A DNA stretch of 64,000 nucleotides from Porphyromonas sp. (GTDB lineage Bacteria; Bacteroidota; Bacteroidia; Bacteroidales; Porphyromonadaceae), in assembly GCA_022772085.1 (NCBI GenBank), contig JALFBN010000003.1, positions 248,001 to 312,000 of the forward strand, in the 5' to 3' direction. A program made the position numbers and the translations under genes. The notes under the pieces are model-generated. The model made no database searches, had not been told where the DNA came from, and saw nothing but the letters and a program-made list of their open reading frames with translations. Shown piece by piece: positions 40,597 through 48,350 of the stretch. Numbering within the stretch: the first letter of the stretch is position 1; every line of letters starts with the position of its first letter.

Positions 40597-40819
40597 CGAA
40601 CAACCTTATATATCAACCTGTTACGAAAATTGGACACGATTTTGAACTAGCCTAAGCAATAATATGGTCAAAACAGGGATATACTACTAGTTCTTTATGC
40701 GCTTTGCGTATTAGTAAATAATCGAGAGAGTTTCACTCAGTAAAAAATGGGTGCTCGGATAAAACTGTTGCGTTTTCAGACAATAGTACTCCACTTGTTT
40801 CTCTTATATTTTTCGACAA
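40597..40819. other. Junction region between tRNA-Ala and prophage
   Basis: No gene or clear structure. A stretch beginning TGTTACGAAAATTGGACA (about 40619) resembles the end of IS3-group elements in general look, but there is no transposase. This is where a phage attachment core would lie; the second copy would be beyond the window. Confidence 0.4.
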
Positions 40820-40995
40820 CATAAAAAATAAAAGGCATCCGCCTGCCCTACTGTCGAAACACTATAAGATGTGTTTGTATTGATCATTACAATCAATACG
40901 TAGGAGTACGGATACCTATATAATTTTTTCCTTTATATGCGCTACTTGTGTAGCAACCCTGCACTAAATACAGAGCCTTCTTATAATGTTTCGAC
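40820..40995 (-). ncRNA. Candidate structured small RNA with own promoter and terminator
   Basis: On the - strand a -7 element TATCTTTG (41007 to 41000) stands 4 nt before GTCGAAACATTATAAG (40995-40980). That segment pairs at 15 of 16 positions with CTTATAGTGTTTCGAC (40868-40853), closing the RNA. Inside are local hairpins: CTCTG/CAGGG, GCTAC/GTAGC and a perfect 8-bp GTATTGAT/ATCAATAC. After the closing helix comes GGCA-loop-TGCC and TTTTATTTTTT, a terminator. The predicted length is about 175 nt. Size and closing stem recall 6S RNA, but the inside looks multibranched, so the class is not assigned. No reverse transcriptase is adjacent. Confidence 0.5.
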
Positions 40996-40999
40996 GCAA

Positions 41000-41007
41000 C
41001 AAAGATA
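41000..41007 (-). promoter_or_regulatory. -7 promoter element of candidate small RNA
   Basis: TATCTTTG on the - strand, four bases before the proposed RNA 5' stem. A TTTG lies 16 bp upstream (41027-41024), shorter than the usual 19-21 spacing. Confidence 0.5.
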
Positions 41008-41049
41008 GACATTTTTTCAATCTCAAACGCTACATAGACTCTTCGGCTA

Positions 41050-41580
41050 TTATTTCGCAGGTGGTTTATCCTTCTTCTTAAGAATCTTTCGACAACACAA
41101 CACAACAAGAACAACAGCCAAAATAATCACAAATACAGCAAGAGGAGTATAGAAGTTGCTACTTACATTGCTTTTCGTTTTCGTCTTTGTAAACGTATTG
41201 GTTTCGGCATCAATTGTAGCTTGAATAGAGTTGCTACTATCCTCACTCCGAGCCTCTTCATTCTTCTTGTCTTCTTGTATATTCTTATTTTCTCGAATGT
41301 CCTCCATTTCCTCTTCGATAGAGCTGATGTACTGCGCACCGTTATTATCAGGTGGAGAAAAGATAATGGTTTTCTTTTTTCTGCTCTTATCAATGTTTAA
41401 GACCTCCTTTTTCTGAGATTTTTCAGAACTTGTAGATGCAATACTGACCTCTTCATTAGAAATTGTTTCGCTCTCTACATGCTCTATTTTACTGCTTTCA
41501 ACACTGCTCTTATACTTATGCTTTGCACCACAAGAACAAAGAGTAAGGATAAATACAATCAAAAATACAAATCTCTTCAT
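41050..41580 (-). CDS. Probable unimolecular spanin (lipoprotein with C-terminal membrane helix)
   Basis: 176 residues. The N-terminal signal ends in a lipobox LCSC with Cys17, predicting an outer-membrane lipoprotein. A long charged Ser/Glu/Lys-rich stretch (about 20-140) follows. At about 145-165 there is a hydrophobic helix (FYTPLAVFVIILAVV) followed by a basic RKILKKKDK tail, an inner-membrane anchor. Lipobox plus C-terminal helix is the u-spanin architecture (as in phage T1 gp11), which bridges and fuses the two membranes in the last lysis step. It lies 2 bp after the endolysin gene at the end of the late operon. No sequence homologue is recognised; the call rests on topology and context. 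Confidence 0.7.
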   Translation of the reverse strand: MKRFVFLIVFILTLCSCGAKHKYKSSVESSKIEHVESETISNEEVSIASTSSEKSQKKEVLNIDKSRKKKTIIFSPPDNNGAQYISSIEEEMEDIRENKNIQEDKKNEEARSEDSSNSIQATIDAETNTFTKTKTKSNVSSNFYTPLAVFVIILAVVLVVLCCRKILKKKDKPPAK

Positions 41581-41582
41581 TA

Positions 41583-42104
41583 CTACAACTTCTTAATATC
41601 TTCTAGTCGATTAAGCCAGCCTTTAAGAAATCGCTTATTGGCAGGTCTTGAAATTGTTATATCATTCAAAAACTTCTTGCGTGCATCAAACACAGTCTTA
41701 AAGAACTTGTCAGGGTCTTGTGCATTGAGAGCTTGTAACGTCTTACTTCCAACGACTCCGTCTTGCTTAACTCCAAGCAAGCGTTGAGGTATAGTAATAC
41801 CCCATTTACCACTCCCCCAAACCCAATCCACAAGGATATTCGCCACCTTTTGCGACTCTATTTTGTCGGCTCGCCAACGATCCCAATAGTAAGGTTTTAG
41901 TACTTTGTTCTTAACATCATCAACAGAGATCATTTTTAAGTCTTGTACGTCAATATCTCCGTCTCCATCTTTGTCATACCCAACACGCCTCCAAGTAGCT
42001 ATTGTAACACCTTTGTTTGTCGCCCCACCTCGGTCTGCTGGATCATTCACAAATCCACCCTCCCATTTCAAAATGTATGGTAATAGCACTTCAACTTTGG
42101 CCAT
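41583..42104 (-). CDS. Phage endolysin, GH108 family with PG-binding domain
   Basis: Cleaves peptidoglycan glycan strands at lysis. 173 residues, no signal peptide, so it depends on the holin. The N-terminal GH108 motif [20 protein letters not shown] (residues 16-35, by position) holds the catalytic Glu. [13 protein letters not shown] (about 48-60) has the spacing of an EF-hand calcium loop. The C-terminal half has the PG_binding_3 pattern [16 protein letters not shown]. The start overlaps the holin 3' end by 14 nt. Confidence 0.93.
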   Translation of the reverse strand: MAKVEVLLPYILKWEGGFVNDPADRGGATNKGVTIATWRRVGYDKDGDGDIDVQDLKMISVDDVKNKVLKPYYWDRWRADKIESQKVANILVDWVWGSGKWGITIPQRLLGVKQDGVVGSKTLQALNAQDPDKFFKTVFDARKKFLNDITISRPANKRFLKGWLNRLEDIKKL

Positions 42105-42558
42105 CTTTATTTTCCTCCTTTTTATTCAGGTACTCCGACACAGCTTTTGCTATTGCGTCTAAGTTATCTCGGTTTGATATGACCTGCCCAGCTAGTGCCG
42201 CCACGTTGTCTATTCTTACCTTGTCCTCTGCCTTCTCGTAGATGGATTTAATCTCAATAAGTCCAATGCCAACGCCGCCCAGTAGCGAAATAAATGGGAA
42301 CAAGGGAATAGAATATTGGTAGTAGGTCTCTAGGTACCACACAGATGACATCTGCATTGCATCTATAATCGTTAGTGCAATCATCATGTTGTAATACCTT
42401 ACCATCTTGTCAATCGTCCTCTTATAGCCATAGCTTGACCGAGCTACATTGTTCTTTTTCGCCTTTCTCACACCAGCCCAAAGGTCAGCGAGAATTGCGA
42501 GTAATACAGTCATGTAGATGCCAAAAAGAATCCACAGAGTTACAAAAATCTTCTCCAT
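42091..42558 (-). CDS. Phage holin
   Basis: 155 residues from ATG 42558 (a TTG three codons upstream is unlikely). The first hydrophobic helix is at about 5-25, a basic loop [15 protein letters not shown] follows, then two or three more hydrophobic stretches (about 55-75 and 83-105) and a charged C-terminal tail. Position just before the endolysin and the helix pattern indicate the holin that opens the inner membrane. A toxin-secretion/phage-lysis type holin family is the nearest fit from memory. Confidence 0.82.
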   Translation of the reverse strand: MEKIFVTLWILFGIYMTVLLAILADLWAGVRKAKKNNVARSSYGYKRTIDKMVRYYNMMIALTIIDAMQMSSVWYLETYYQYSIPLFPFISLLGGVGIGLIEIKSIYEKAEDKVRIDNVAALAGQVISNRDNLDAIAKAVSEYLNKKEENKDGQS

Positions 42559-42708
42559 TCTAAACAATAAGTTTGCATTAAAATCCTTTCACAAAAATAT
42601 CTACAAGTATTTTATTGTAAAACACCAATTAGTAAGTAAAACGTAACTTTTACACGCATACATCAAACTCGCAAAATACCTTTGAGATCAAATCTTTTTT
42701 CTCTGAGA

Positions 42709-42740
42709 TTTGTGTATTACGATATTTCGTATTATCTTTG
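42709..42740 (+). promoter_or_regulatory. Promoter of + strand small-gene cassette (TTTG-N20-TAnnTTTG)
   Basis: TTTG at 42709-42712, 20-bp spacer, TATCTTTG at 42733-42740: a full Bacteroidetes promoter on the + strand, opposite to the late genes on both sides. It is placed to express the small ORFs from 42779 onward, perhaps in the lysogen. Confidence 0.8.
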
Positions 42741-42778
42741 TGGTGTCAATATAAACGACCTAATAAGCAAAAGAGAAA

Positions 42779-42907
42779 ATGAAACTAACAGAAAAAGAAG
42801 TGGAACTGATAGAAGCTATCCGGAACTACAAAAGGGCTTACCCAAACGGGCAATTTGAATTGAGGTTATACATAGACATCCTCGTGAGTGAATTAACAGA
42901 CATCTAA
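42779..42907 (+). CDS. Small phage protein, 42 residues
   Basis: ATG 42779 to TAA 42907, 39 bp after the promoter -7 element, encoding a charged helical peptide starting MKLTEKEVELIEAI and ending LVSELTDI. The short Lys/Glu-rich start followed by RNYKRAYPNG looks like a family of small proteins common in Bacteroides phages and plasmids; function unknown. Position next to a strong promoter and a good reading frame support it as real. Confidence 0.65.
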   Translation: MKLTEKEVELIEAIRNYKRAYPNGQFELRLYIDILVSELTDI

Positions 42908-42913
42908 TTAAAA

Positions 42914-42931
42914 CCTCCCCTTCGGGGGAGG
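42914..42931 (+). repeat. Stable UUCG-tetraloop hairpin between small genes
   Basis: CCTCCCC-TTCG-GGGGAGG, a perfect 7-bp stem with the extra-stable UUCG loop, 7 bp after the 42-residue ORF stop. There is no T run, so it is not an intrinsic terminator; it may protect the mRNA 3' end or limit read-through into the next small gene. Confidence 0.7.
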
Positions 42932-42948
42932 ACTAAAAGATAAGAGAA

Positions 42949-43096
42949 ATGAAGGTTGGAGATACAGTTCGTCTAATAGATTTTTCGTGTTAGGGAGATA
43001 TTCGAAGATGGATTTATAAATGCAATTGAGATAACAGAAGCATACGATAAAAAAGTTCTATGTAGAGACAGTGCGGATTTTGAATTTGTAGGATAA
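42949..43096 (+). pseudogene. Small phage protein gene with a frameshift in a T5 run
   Basis: From ATG 42949 the frame reads MKVGDTVRLIDFSC and stops. With one T fewer in the run at 42981-42985, reading continues as FRVREIFEDGFINAIEI and ends at TAA 43096, giving about 48 residues. The start looks like a small SH3-like phage protein. The continuous sensible reading across the shift suggests either a recent mutation or a sequencing error. Confidence 0.55.
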
Positions 43097-43106
43097 AAAA
43101 AGAAAT

Positions 43107-43358
43107 ATGGAAACGGTACAGAAAGTAAATAAAAGCACGATGGAAATCGTCAAAGACATTGCACTAGACATATCATGGCAACAGATAGCAAAGAGATATT
43201 TTGGGAAGTCGTCTTCGTGGCTATACAGCAAATTGCACGAAAGAGACTTAAACAAAATAGGCAAACCATTTAAGTTTACCGAAGAAGAAACAGACCAATT
43301 GAAAGGTGCTTTGTGCGATTTGGCAAATAGAATACGTCGTGTAGCCGATGAGTTATAA
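43107..43358 (+). CDS. DUF5053-like small phage protein
   Basis: 83 residues, ATG 43107, 10 bp after the frameshifted gene. It has a helical pattern with DISWQQIAKRYFGKSSSWLYSKL in the middle (about residues 22-44), suggesting a small helix-turn-helix-like unit, and KFTEEETDQLKGAL near the end. This matches my memory of DUF5053 proteins found in Bacteroidetes phages. Function unknown. Two hairpins with T runs follow. Confidence 0.65.
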   Translation: METVQKVNKSTMEIVKDIALDISWQQIAKRYFGKSSSWLYSKLHERDLNKIGKPFKFTEEETDQLKGALCDLANRIRRVADEL

Positions 43359-43368
43359 ACACTCCAAA

Positions 43369-43390
43369 GCCCCTCTTCTTGGGCGTTTTT
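43369..43390 (+). terminator. Terminator after DUF5053-like gene
   Basis: GCCC (43369-43372) pairs with GGGC (43381-43384), loop CTCTTCTT, then GTTTTT. A short stem, but the T run is good. Confidence 0.5.
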
Positions 43391-43400
43391 ATTGACACTA

Positions 43401-43435
43401 GCCCCTGTCGTTGGAGTGTACGGCAGGGGCGTTTT
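43401..43435 (+). terminator. Second terminator hairpin
   Basis: GCCCCTG (43401-43407) pairs with CAGGGGC (43424-43430), followed by GTTTTCT. An alternative pairing of ACACTCCAA (43359-43367) with TTGGAGTGT (43411-43419) would disrupt both hairpins. Confidence 0.6.
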
Positions 43436-43490
43436 CTGTCAGCTCATATACTTTATGATTTATTGTATGCACATTTACATTTAATCTAGC

Positions 43491-43498
43491 TACCTTTG
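43491..43498 (+). promoter_or_regulatory. -7 promoter element of second small operon
   Basis: TACCTTTG; the -33 region has only a distant TTG. Transcription would start near 43505, which argues against the GTG at 43503 as the start of the next gene. Confidence 0.5.
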
Positions 43499-43529
43499 TC
43501 GCGTGACAATTTGGACGAAAGGATGTGTT

Positions 43530-43757
43530 ATGATGATTATTTGTAAGATATGTCGCTTTCTCGCACTTGGATTTAGTACGTTTTCGCTGTCCGTTAGAGG
43601 AGCAGCAAAGCCAGCCACAAACGAGACTAAAGAATGGGAAAAGGAATTGTATAACATTGGCGGAGGGATGGCTGCTGACAAGCGAAATCTTCTCGAAGAT
43701 AGAGCAAAGATCGGAGTAGACTTGCGCCATGCGTTCAATAAATCTGTGCATGGCTAA
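43530..43757 (+). CDS. Small phage protein with N-terminal hydrophobic segment
   Basis: 75 residues from ATG 43530, preceded by AAAGGA. The first 20 residues are hydrophobic and include two Cys (MMIICKICRFLALGFSTF), a likely membrane segment or signal. The rest is charged with a central GGGMAADKRNLLEDRAKIGVD-like stretch (residues about 47-66). Function unknown. Its stop overlaps the start of the next gene by a few bases, so the two probably form a translation-coupled pair. Confidence 0.6.
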   Translation: MMIICKICRFLALGFSTFSLSVRGAAKPATNETKEWEKELYNIGGGMAADKRNLLEDRAKIGVDLRHAFNKSVHG

Positions 43758-44165
43758 AAGACAGTTACACCAATCGTCTAGTAATGTTGCAACGCCCAAC
43801 GGCGTTGGACGAGTTGATGAGCAAAACATAACAATAGATGACAATTGCTTGCCTTCTCCGCAGGAATTGGAGGCATACAAGCGATTAGATCCTAATTTAC
43901 TCCCATTCTTCATGGACATAGCTCGAAAGGAGCAAGAGCATAGACACAAAACAGATGATGATAAAGTAAAGCTCGTTGGATTTGTTGAGAAAAAACATTT
44001 AGGACTAATCGTTTTGGGATGTTTTGTGCAACTATAATCCTTTTCTCGATTGTTTTGTTTGCAGCCTATGCAATGTACCTAGGCCACGAGGTACTCGGGG
44101 GTATATTTGGAGGAGGGTCTCTCGTTGGAGTCCTCTCTACACTTGCACAACGCTCCAAAGACTGA
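43750..44165 (+). pseudogene. DUF2335-like membrane protein with a frameshift in a T4 run
   Basis: From ATG 43750 the frame gives LPSPQELEAYKRLDPNLLPFF and ARKEQEHRHK, which matches the soluble part of DUF2335 membrane proteins, and stops at 44037. If the T run at 44022-44025 held one more T, reading would continue into two hydrophobic stretches (LFSIVLFAAYAMYLG and GGIFGGGSLVGVLS) and stop at 44165, giving the usual length of about 138 residues. A real truncation or a base-call error are both possible. DUF2335 function is unknown. Confidence 0.65.
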
Positions 44166-44210
44166 GTTCTTCTCTCAGTAAGATCTATTTACATTGATCA
44201 TGATGAACAC

Positions 44211-47200
44211 TTATTTATATTCTCCGTTTTTGACAATGTATATTTTGTATTTGCTGCTCCCATCATTATTGCAGTATATGTCATAAGTCACTCCTTTATC
44301 GAGGAACAAGTTATAATACACAACACCATCTTTTTCGATTCTGTTTCCCGAGAGACCATCTGTTCCCATCGTTGTCGTATTGCCATATCGTAATATAGTC
44401 TGCATCGATGGAGAGGTAAATACTTTCCAATGTCTCGCCATACCTCGCTCTATTTCATCGATATTCTGCATTGAATAAATTATGAGCGCACTTGAATCTC
44501 TGTGATATTCATTACCTATCTGATACTCACCACTTTTAAGCGTTTTTGTATTGCGCTCGATATACATTGGAGGCATTGAATCCATGCTCTTGTATATCTC
44601 ATAATCATGCACAGTTACAACATATCCATCAACTCCACCTCCTAATCCAGGGGATGGGATTGTGTGAATTTCTGTGTGGGTATAATCTGTCCATTTCACC
44701 GACTTGCTGTAGGTAAACGTTGTAATATCCTGCTCGACAATAGTTTGTATCGTATGATCGATGCTTTGCAGTCTTGTCGTATGTTTGCCGATCTCTGTTG
44801 CGGTATGCTCCATTCCTTGATTGATAGAGTTAATCGCAATTTTCTGTACATCAATCCACTGCGCAAGCTGTTCCTGCTTGCCTTGTAGTTCCGTCTGTCT
44901 ATCTGTTACTACACTTATTTCCTGCCCTAACCTGTGCAAAGCGTCAGTTGTTGCCATGCCGTTACGTATGCGAGCAAGATGCGTGTTGGAACTTGTTATT
45001 TTGCTAGCCGTCTGATCTGCGAGTTTCGCCTGCCACTCGGTCGTATTGATCGCGCTTGCAACAGACGCAGCGGTAGGGCTATCGCCTTTGAGGCTCTTCG
45101 AGGTCTTACCTGCAACGCTGAGCCTATCGCCCTGCCATTGTATGTTAAGGTCTGCTAGTGTTACACTCTTGCCGTCCGCCCCTTTTAAGTCATCAGGATG
45201 GGGGAGGTAGGCACTCGCCTTGTCGCTATCGCTAGTGACTTCTTCGAGTTTGATGTTGTAATACCTTGCTAAGTTTCCACTCGATTTTCCGTGTTCACCT
45301 GCATAGCCTACAACGTCCACAATACTATCAATATTGATCGTATCATCAATATTGATGTAGAGACTTGCCCGTGTTTTTGTGCCATTTAGGGTAGTTTTTG
45401 TCTCGCGGATAAAACCTCCTGCTGTCGTTACGAGACCGAGCGATACGGCATTTGCGCTCCCCTCTAACAGCTCAAAATCAGCACTCAATACGTACTTTTT
45501 GCCCATCTCCAAAAAGGGTTTGATACCCAGTCGCGCGTGTACATTAGCACTCCCCTGCGCTGATGTTGTCCGCTTTTCGGTACCCAAAAATCCTTGCAGG
45601 AGATTGGGCCGTACGGGGTCCGCAGGATCGCCTTTAAGTCCTTTTGTGATCGAGACAAACTGAGCGTCTGCTTTGAGGATGTCGCGGATTGTGTCGCGGA
45701 ATGTACTTGTGTTGAGCTGTTGCACAACCTCCTGTGCCGTTACACTCTCACCGTCCGCACCCTTAAGGTCGTCGATATGAGGGATATACGCAGTAGGCTC
45801 GATGGGTTCTCCCTCCTCGGCAAGTTCTACTTTGAGATCGGTAAATTCGACCCAATCCCCATCAATCCAATGATTTTCCTCTCCCGAAAAGGGGTTGGCA
45901 TAGACTCCACCTCTTACCCATTGTTCTTCGTGATTGGTATTACCAACCGTGTAGTAGCGTCCGCCCTTGCTTTGCAGCTTAGACTCATTGAGCAATTCGG
46001 GTCGCGAGGCTCCGACTACTCGCCATGATGCAAGCCTCGTTTTTGTTGATTTTTGTGGGAGGAGCGGTCGGGTGTACATTGTGATACTCCGCCACATTTT
46101 ACCGCGCTTCGTGATGCGGTAAACCCCCTCTTTGTACGTGACCTCTACACTGTCTGCTGCGTTACCCATGTTGGGGTACAGGGATTCGCCCCTTTTTATG
46201 AGGTTGGGCCGTACGGGGGCTGCGTCTTGTCCTGCATCTCCTTTGTCGCCTTTGAGTTCTGCCTTGCGCGCCGTAAACTCTGCCGTAACCTTATCGCCTA
46301 GCCGTGTCAAAAACTCAATCTTAGTATCGTTCACAACTTCATTAAGTCGTTGAGCTTCCGAAAGGGCAACTCGTGCAGGTGAATCACTCATCTCTGCCCA
46401 TCGATACATCCCTGCCCCACTCCCCTTGACAAAGCGGTATATCTTGCCGTTTTCGGTCGCTCCTGCTTTATTTACAAGCCACGTGTCGCCCACGTGTGCC
46501 TCGAGCTTTCTGTCTGTACCAGCCTTTCCCCACGAATTGTAAGGCTCGCCGTTAATCTTGGCAATGTCGCTCGCTGCAATATCCCTATTTACAAGATGGG
46601 GCACCCCCTCCACTGTCCACGCACTGATTTCATTGTGTACAATAGTCTTTAGGTTATCAAATTCACGATTAACCACATAGCCCTTGAGGTCTTCCGTGAA
46701 CTTGTCGATAGTCACTCGCCTGTCTAACCCATCCTTTAGCTCCTTGTACTTAGCGGTTGCGTTCGAGGCATCTTCCTTGAGCTCTACTAATCGTGCGATC
46801 CTTTCGTCTGCATTAGATAGCTCTTGTAGACGAGAAGAAATACTCATCGCTAGCTCCTTTCTGTCCTCGATCATATGATGTACGCTACCTGTTAACTCTC
46901 TGTCTGCCACTATAGACTTTAACCGATCCACCCAGCTTTCATACACTTCTTTTATCCGTCTTTTTCGTGAAAAACTAGCCACATCAACGCTGTATTCTTG
47001 AGTTAGTAAGTCTACCTCCGTTTGCTGCACAACAAGTCTAGCACGCCCACTCTGTGGTATGCTACTGTCTACAATCGTGACAACGTCTCCCACATTCACA
47101 TCGGACACAAATCCATCACAGAAGACTAGGGAATATTCCATTTTTGGGGAGGATACTTCGTTGTAATGAAGCTTGGCACTCGCTAGGAGGGTGTCCCTTG

Positions 47201-48350
47201 CATCAAGTACTATATTGAATGGGTATTCTATGCCTATGCATTTGAATGTATCACCTATGGCAATGCGGTATGGTGAGCTTTTGTCTACTGATGGGTACTC
47301 CAGCTTGAGGTCTTTGTCTACAATCTTATTAATGACAATTTTGCCACCTTCGGCACGCTTTACAGAAAATTCCATTCCCTGTAGCCCTCCTGTCTCGAAG
47401 ACTATTTTTGCTGTTTCTCCATCCGCTAACTTGGAAAACATGCTCCAAGCAGGTGAATAGAAGGTGCAGGGGTCGTCTGCAATCTCTTTTACCTCTCCTA
47501 AGTAGGTGGGCTTTGCCTCCTCATTGATATATACCCCCTCTGATAAGCCATAAATGCGCACTTTCTCGGGGTCTTCGATATAACTATTGGTCGTGTCTTT
47601 GTTCGGGAGCGTAAGTCTGTCTCCGGCTTTCTCTGCCCCTTCTTCGCTGCCAAAAGCCCAAAGACGAGTAACTACATTGTCGCTGTCTACTATTTTACGC
47701 TCCACAGAAAAAAGAGCGTCCCCAATACGCCATTCAGAGCTTGGTGTAGGGTTATATTCGTATTCACTAGCGAATTTGAGAGTTCGCACTCCGCTCTTTG
47801 TGTCCTCGTGTGTCGAGAATACAACATTGAAGGCTTGCGCAATCTTATGCAGGGCTGAAAGGCAATTTTCGCTTCTGTCGAATGAGAGCAGTTTGCCGCC
47901 TTTATCCGTTTTAATTACTCCGTCAATCTTCCACGTAACCCCAAGAGTGCGCTTTAGATTTGCGGCTAGTATGTCTGCAAAGTGGTAAAGGTTGCCAAAG
48001 CTACCACCTGAATATACCTTGTCAAGAGCCGCTTGTGAGGGGTTTATTGAGGTATCGTAGAGCACTCTACCGAGCTCGTATCGCACACTCTCTAGCTCCA
48101 CGACGTACTCTATAATATCGTGCCACTCCTTTTTGACCTCTGGGTGGCGATTCATTCTGTAGCGCACCCCTTGATAGTCTATATAACTTGCAATTGGTAT
48201 CTCAAGAGGTTTTGCACTCTCAATCTGTAGCTCTAGAGTCTCCTCGCCCTGCCATACTCTCTTGCATTTGGCTGCTGTGAGCTCTTGGTTGTCTTGATAG
48301 CTAACTAGAGGTATTTCCACTCCATTAGGTGAGTATAGCCTTATTTCCAT
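44211..48350 (-). CDS. Phage tail-associated (Tal/baseplate hub) and fibre protein
   Basis: 1379 residues, following the Dit-like gene with a 10-nt overlap. The N-terminal part (about 1-400) has the beta-rich character of Tal/gp27-like hub proteins. A helical section (about 480-600) follows. Then come two related modules (about 713-866 and 909-1060), each opening with PVRPNL and closing with AYxPHxDDLKGADGxSVT, separated by collagen-like GDKGDAG stretches. A coiled-coil region (about 1120-1220) and a C-terminal beta-rich tip of about 150 residues end the protein. It probably forms the tail tip and binds the host surface. The modules look like carbohydrate-binding sandwiches, by inference only. 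Confidence 0.85.
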   Translation of the reverse strand: MEIRLYSPNGVEIPLVSYQDNQELTAAKCKRVWQGEETLELQIESAKPLEIPIASYIDYQGVRYRMNRHPEVKKEWHDIIEYVVELESVRYELGRVLYDTSINPSQAALDKVYSGGSFGNLYHFADILAANLKRTLGVTWKIDGVIKTDKGGKLLSFDRSENCLSALHKIAQAFNVVFSTHEDTKSGVRTLKFASEYEYNPTPSSEWRIGDALFSVERKIVDSDNVVTRLWAFGSEEGAEKAGDRLTLPNKDTTNSYIEDPEKVRIYGLSEGVYINEEAKPTYLGEVKEIADDPCTFYSPAWSMFSKLADGETAKIVFETGGLQGMEFSVKRAEGGKIVINKIVDKDLKLEYPSVDKSSPYRIAIGDTFKCIGIEYPFNIVLDARDTLLASAKLHYNEVSSPKMEYSLVFCDGFVSDVNVGDVVTIVDSSIPQSGRARLVVQQTEVDLLTQEYSVDVASFSRKRRIKEVYESWVDRLKSIVADRELTGSVHHMIEDRKELAMSISSRLQELSNADERIARLVELKEDASNATAKYKELKDGLDRRVTIDKFTEDLKGYVVNREFDNLKTIVHNEISAWTVEGVPHLVNRDIAASDIAKINGEPYNSWGKAGTDRKLEAHVGDTWLVNKAGATENGKIYRFVKGSGAGMYRWAEMSDSPARVALSEAQRLNEVVNDTKIEFLTRLGDKVTAEFTARKAELKGDKGDAGQDAAPVRPNLIKRGESLYPNMGNAADSVEVTYKEGVYRITKRGKMWRSITMYTRPLLPQKSTKTRLASWRVVGASRPELLNESKLQSKGGRYYTVGNTNHEEQWVRGGVYANPFSGEENHWIDGDWVEFTDLKVELAEEGEPIEPTAYIPHIDDLKGADGESVTAQEVVQQLNTSTFRDTIRDILKADAQFVSITKGLKGDPADPVRPNLLQGFLGTEKRTTSAQGSANVHARLGIKPFLEMGKKYVLSADFELLEGSANAVSLGLVTTAGGFIRETKTTLNGTKTRASLYINIDDTINIDSIVDVVGYAGEHGKSSGNLARYYNIKLEEVTSDSDKASAYLPHPDDLKGADGKSVTLADLNIQWQGDRLSVAGKTSKSLKGDSPTAASVASAINTTEWQAKLADQTASKITSSNTHLARIRNGMATTDALHRLGQEISVVTDRQTELQGKQEQLAQWIDVQKIAINSINQGMEHTATEIGKHTTRLQSIDHTIQTIVEQDITTFTYSKSVKWTDYTHTEIHTIPSPGLGGGVDGYVVTVHDYEIYKSMDSMPPMYIERNTKTLKSGEYQIGNEYHRDSSALIIYSMQNIDEIERGMARHWKVFTSPSMQTILRYGNTTTMGTDGLSGNRIEKDGVVYYNLFLDKGVTYDIYCNNDGSSKYKIYIVKNGEYK

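Noticed and set aside
40597-40819. Insertion sequence remnant (IS3-like end near 40619)
   Set aside because: Only a short resemblance to a typical end; no transposase fragment, matching second end or target duplication seen.
40820-40995. Retron-type non-coding RNA, suggested by the long closing inverted repeat and inner hairpins
   Set aside because: There is no reverse transcriptase gene nearby; the flanking genes are a tRNA and a lysis gene.
40893-41114. 73-residue ORF on the - strand overlapping the candidate small RNA
   Set aside because: It overlaps the promoter, the RNA stem and the spanin gene end, has no plausible ribosome binding site and no protein-like composition.
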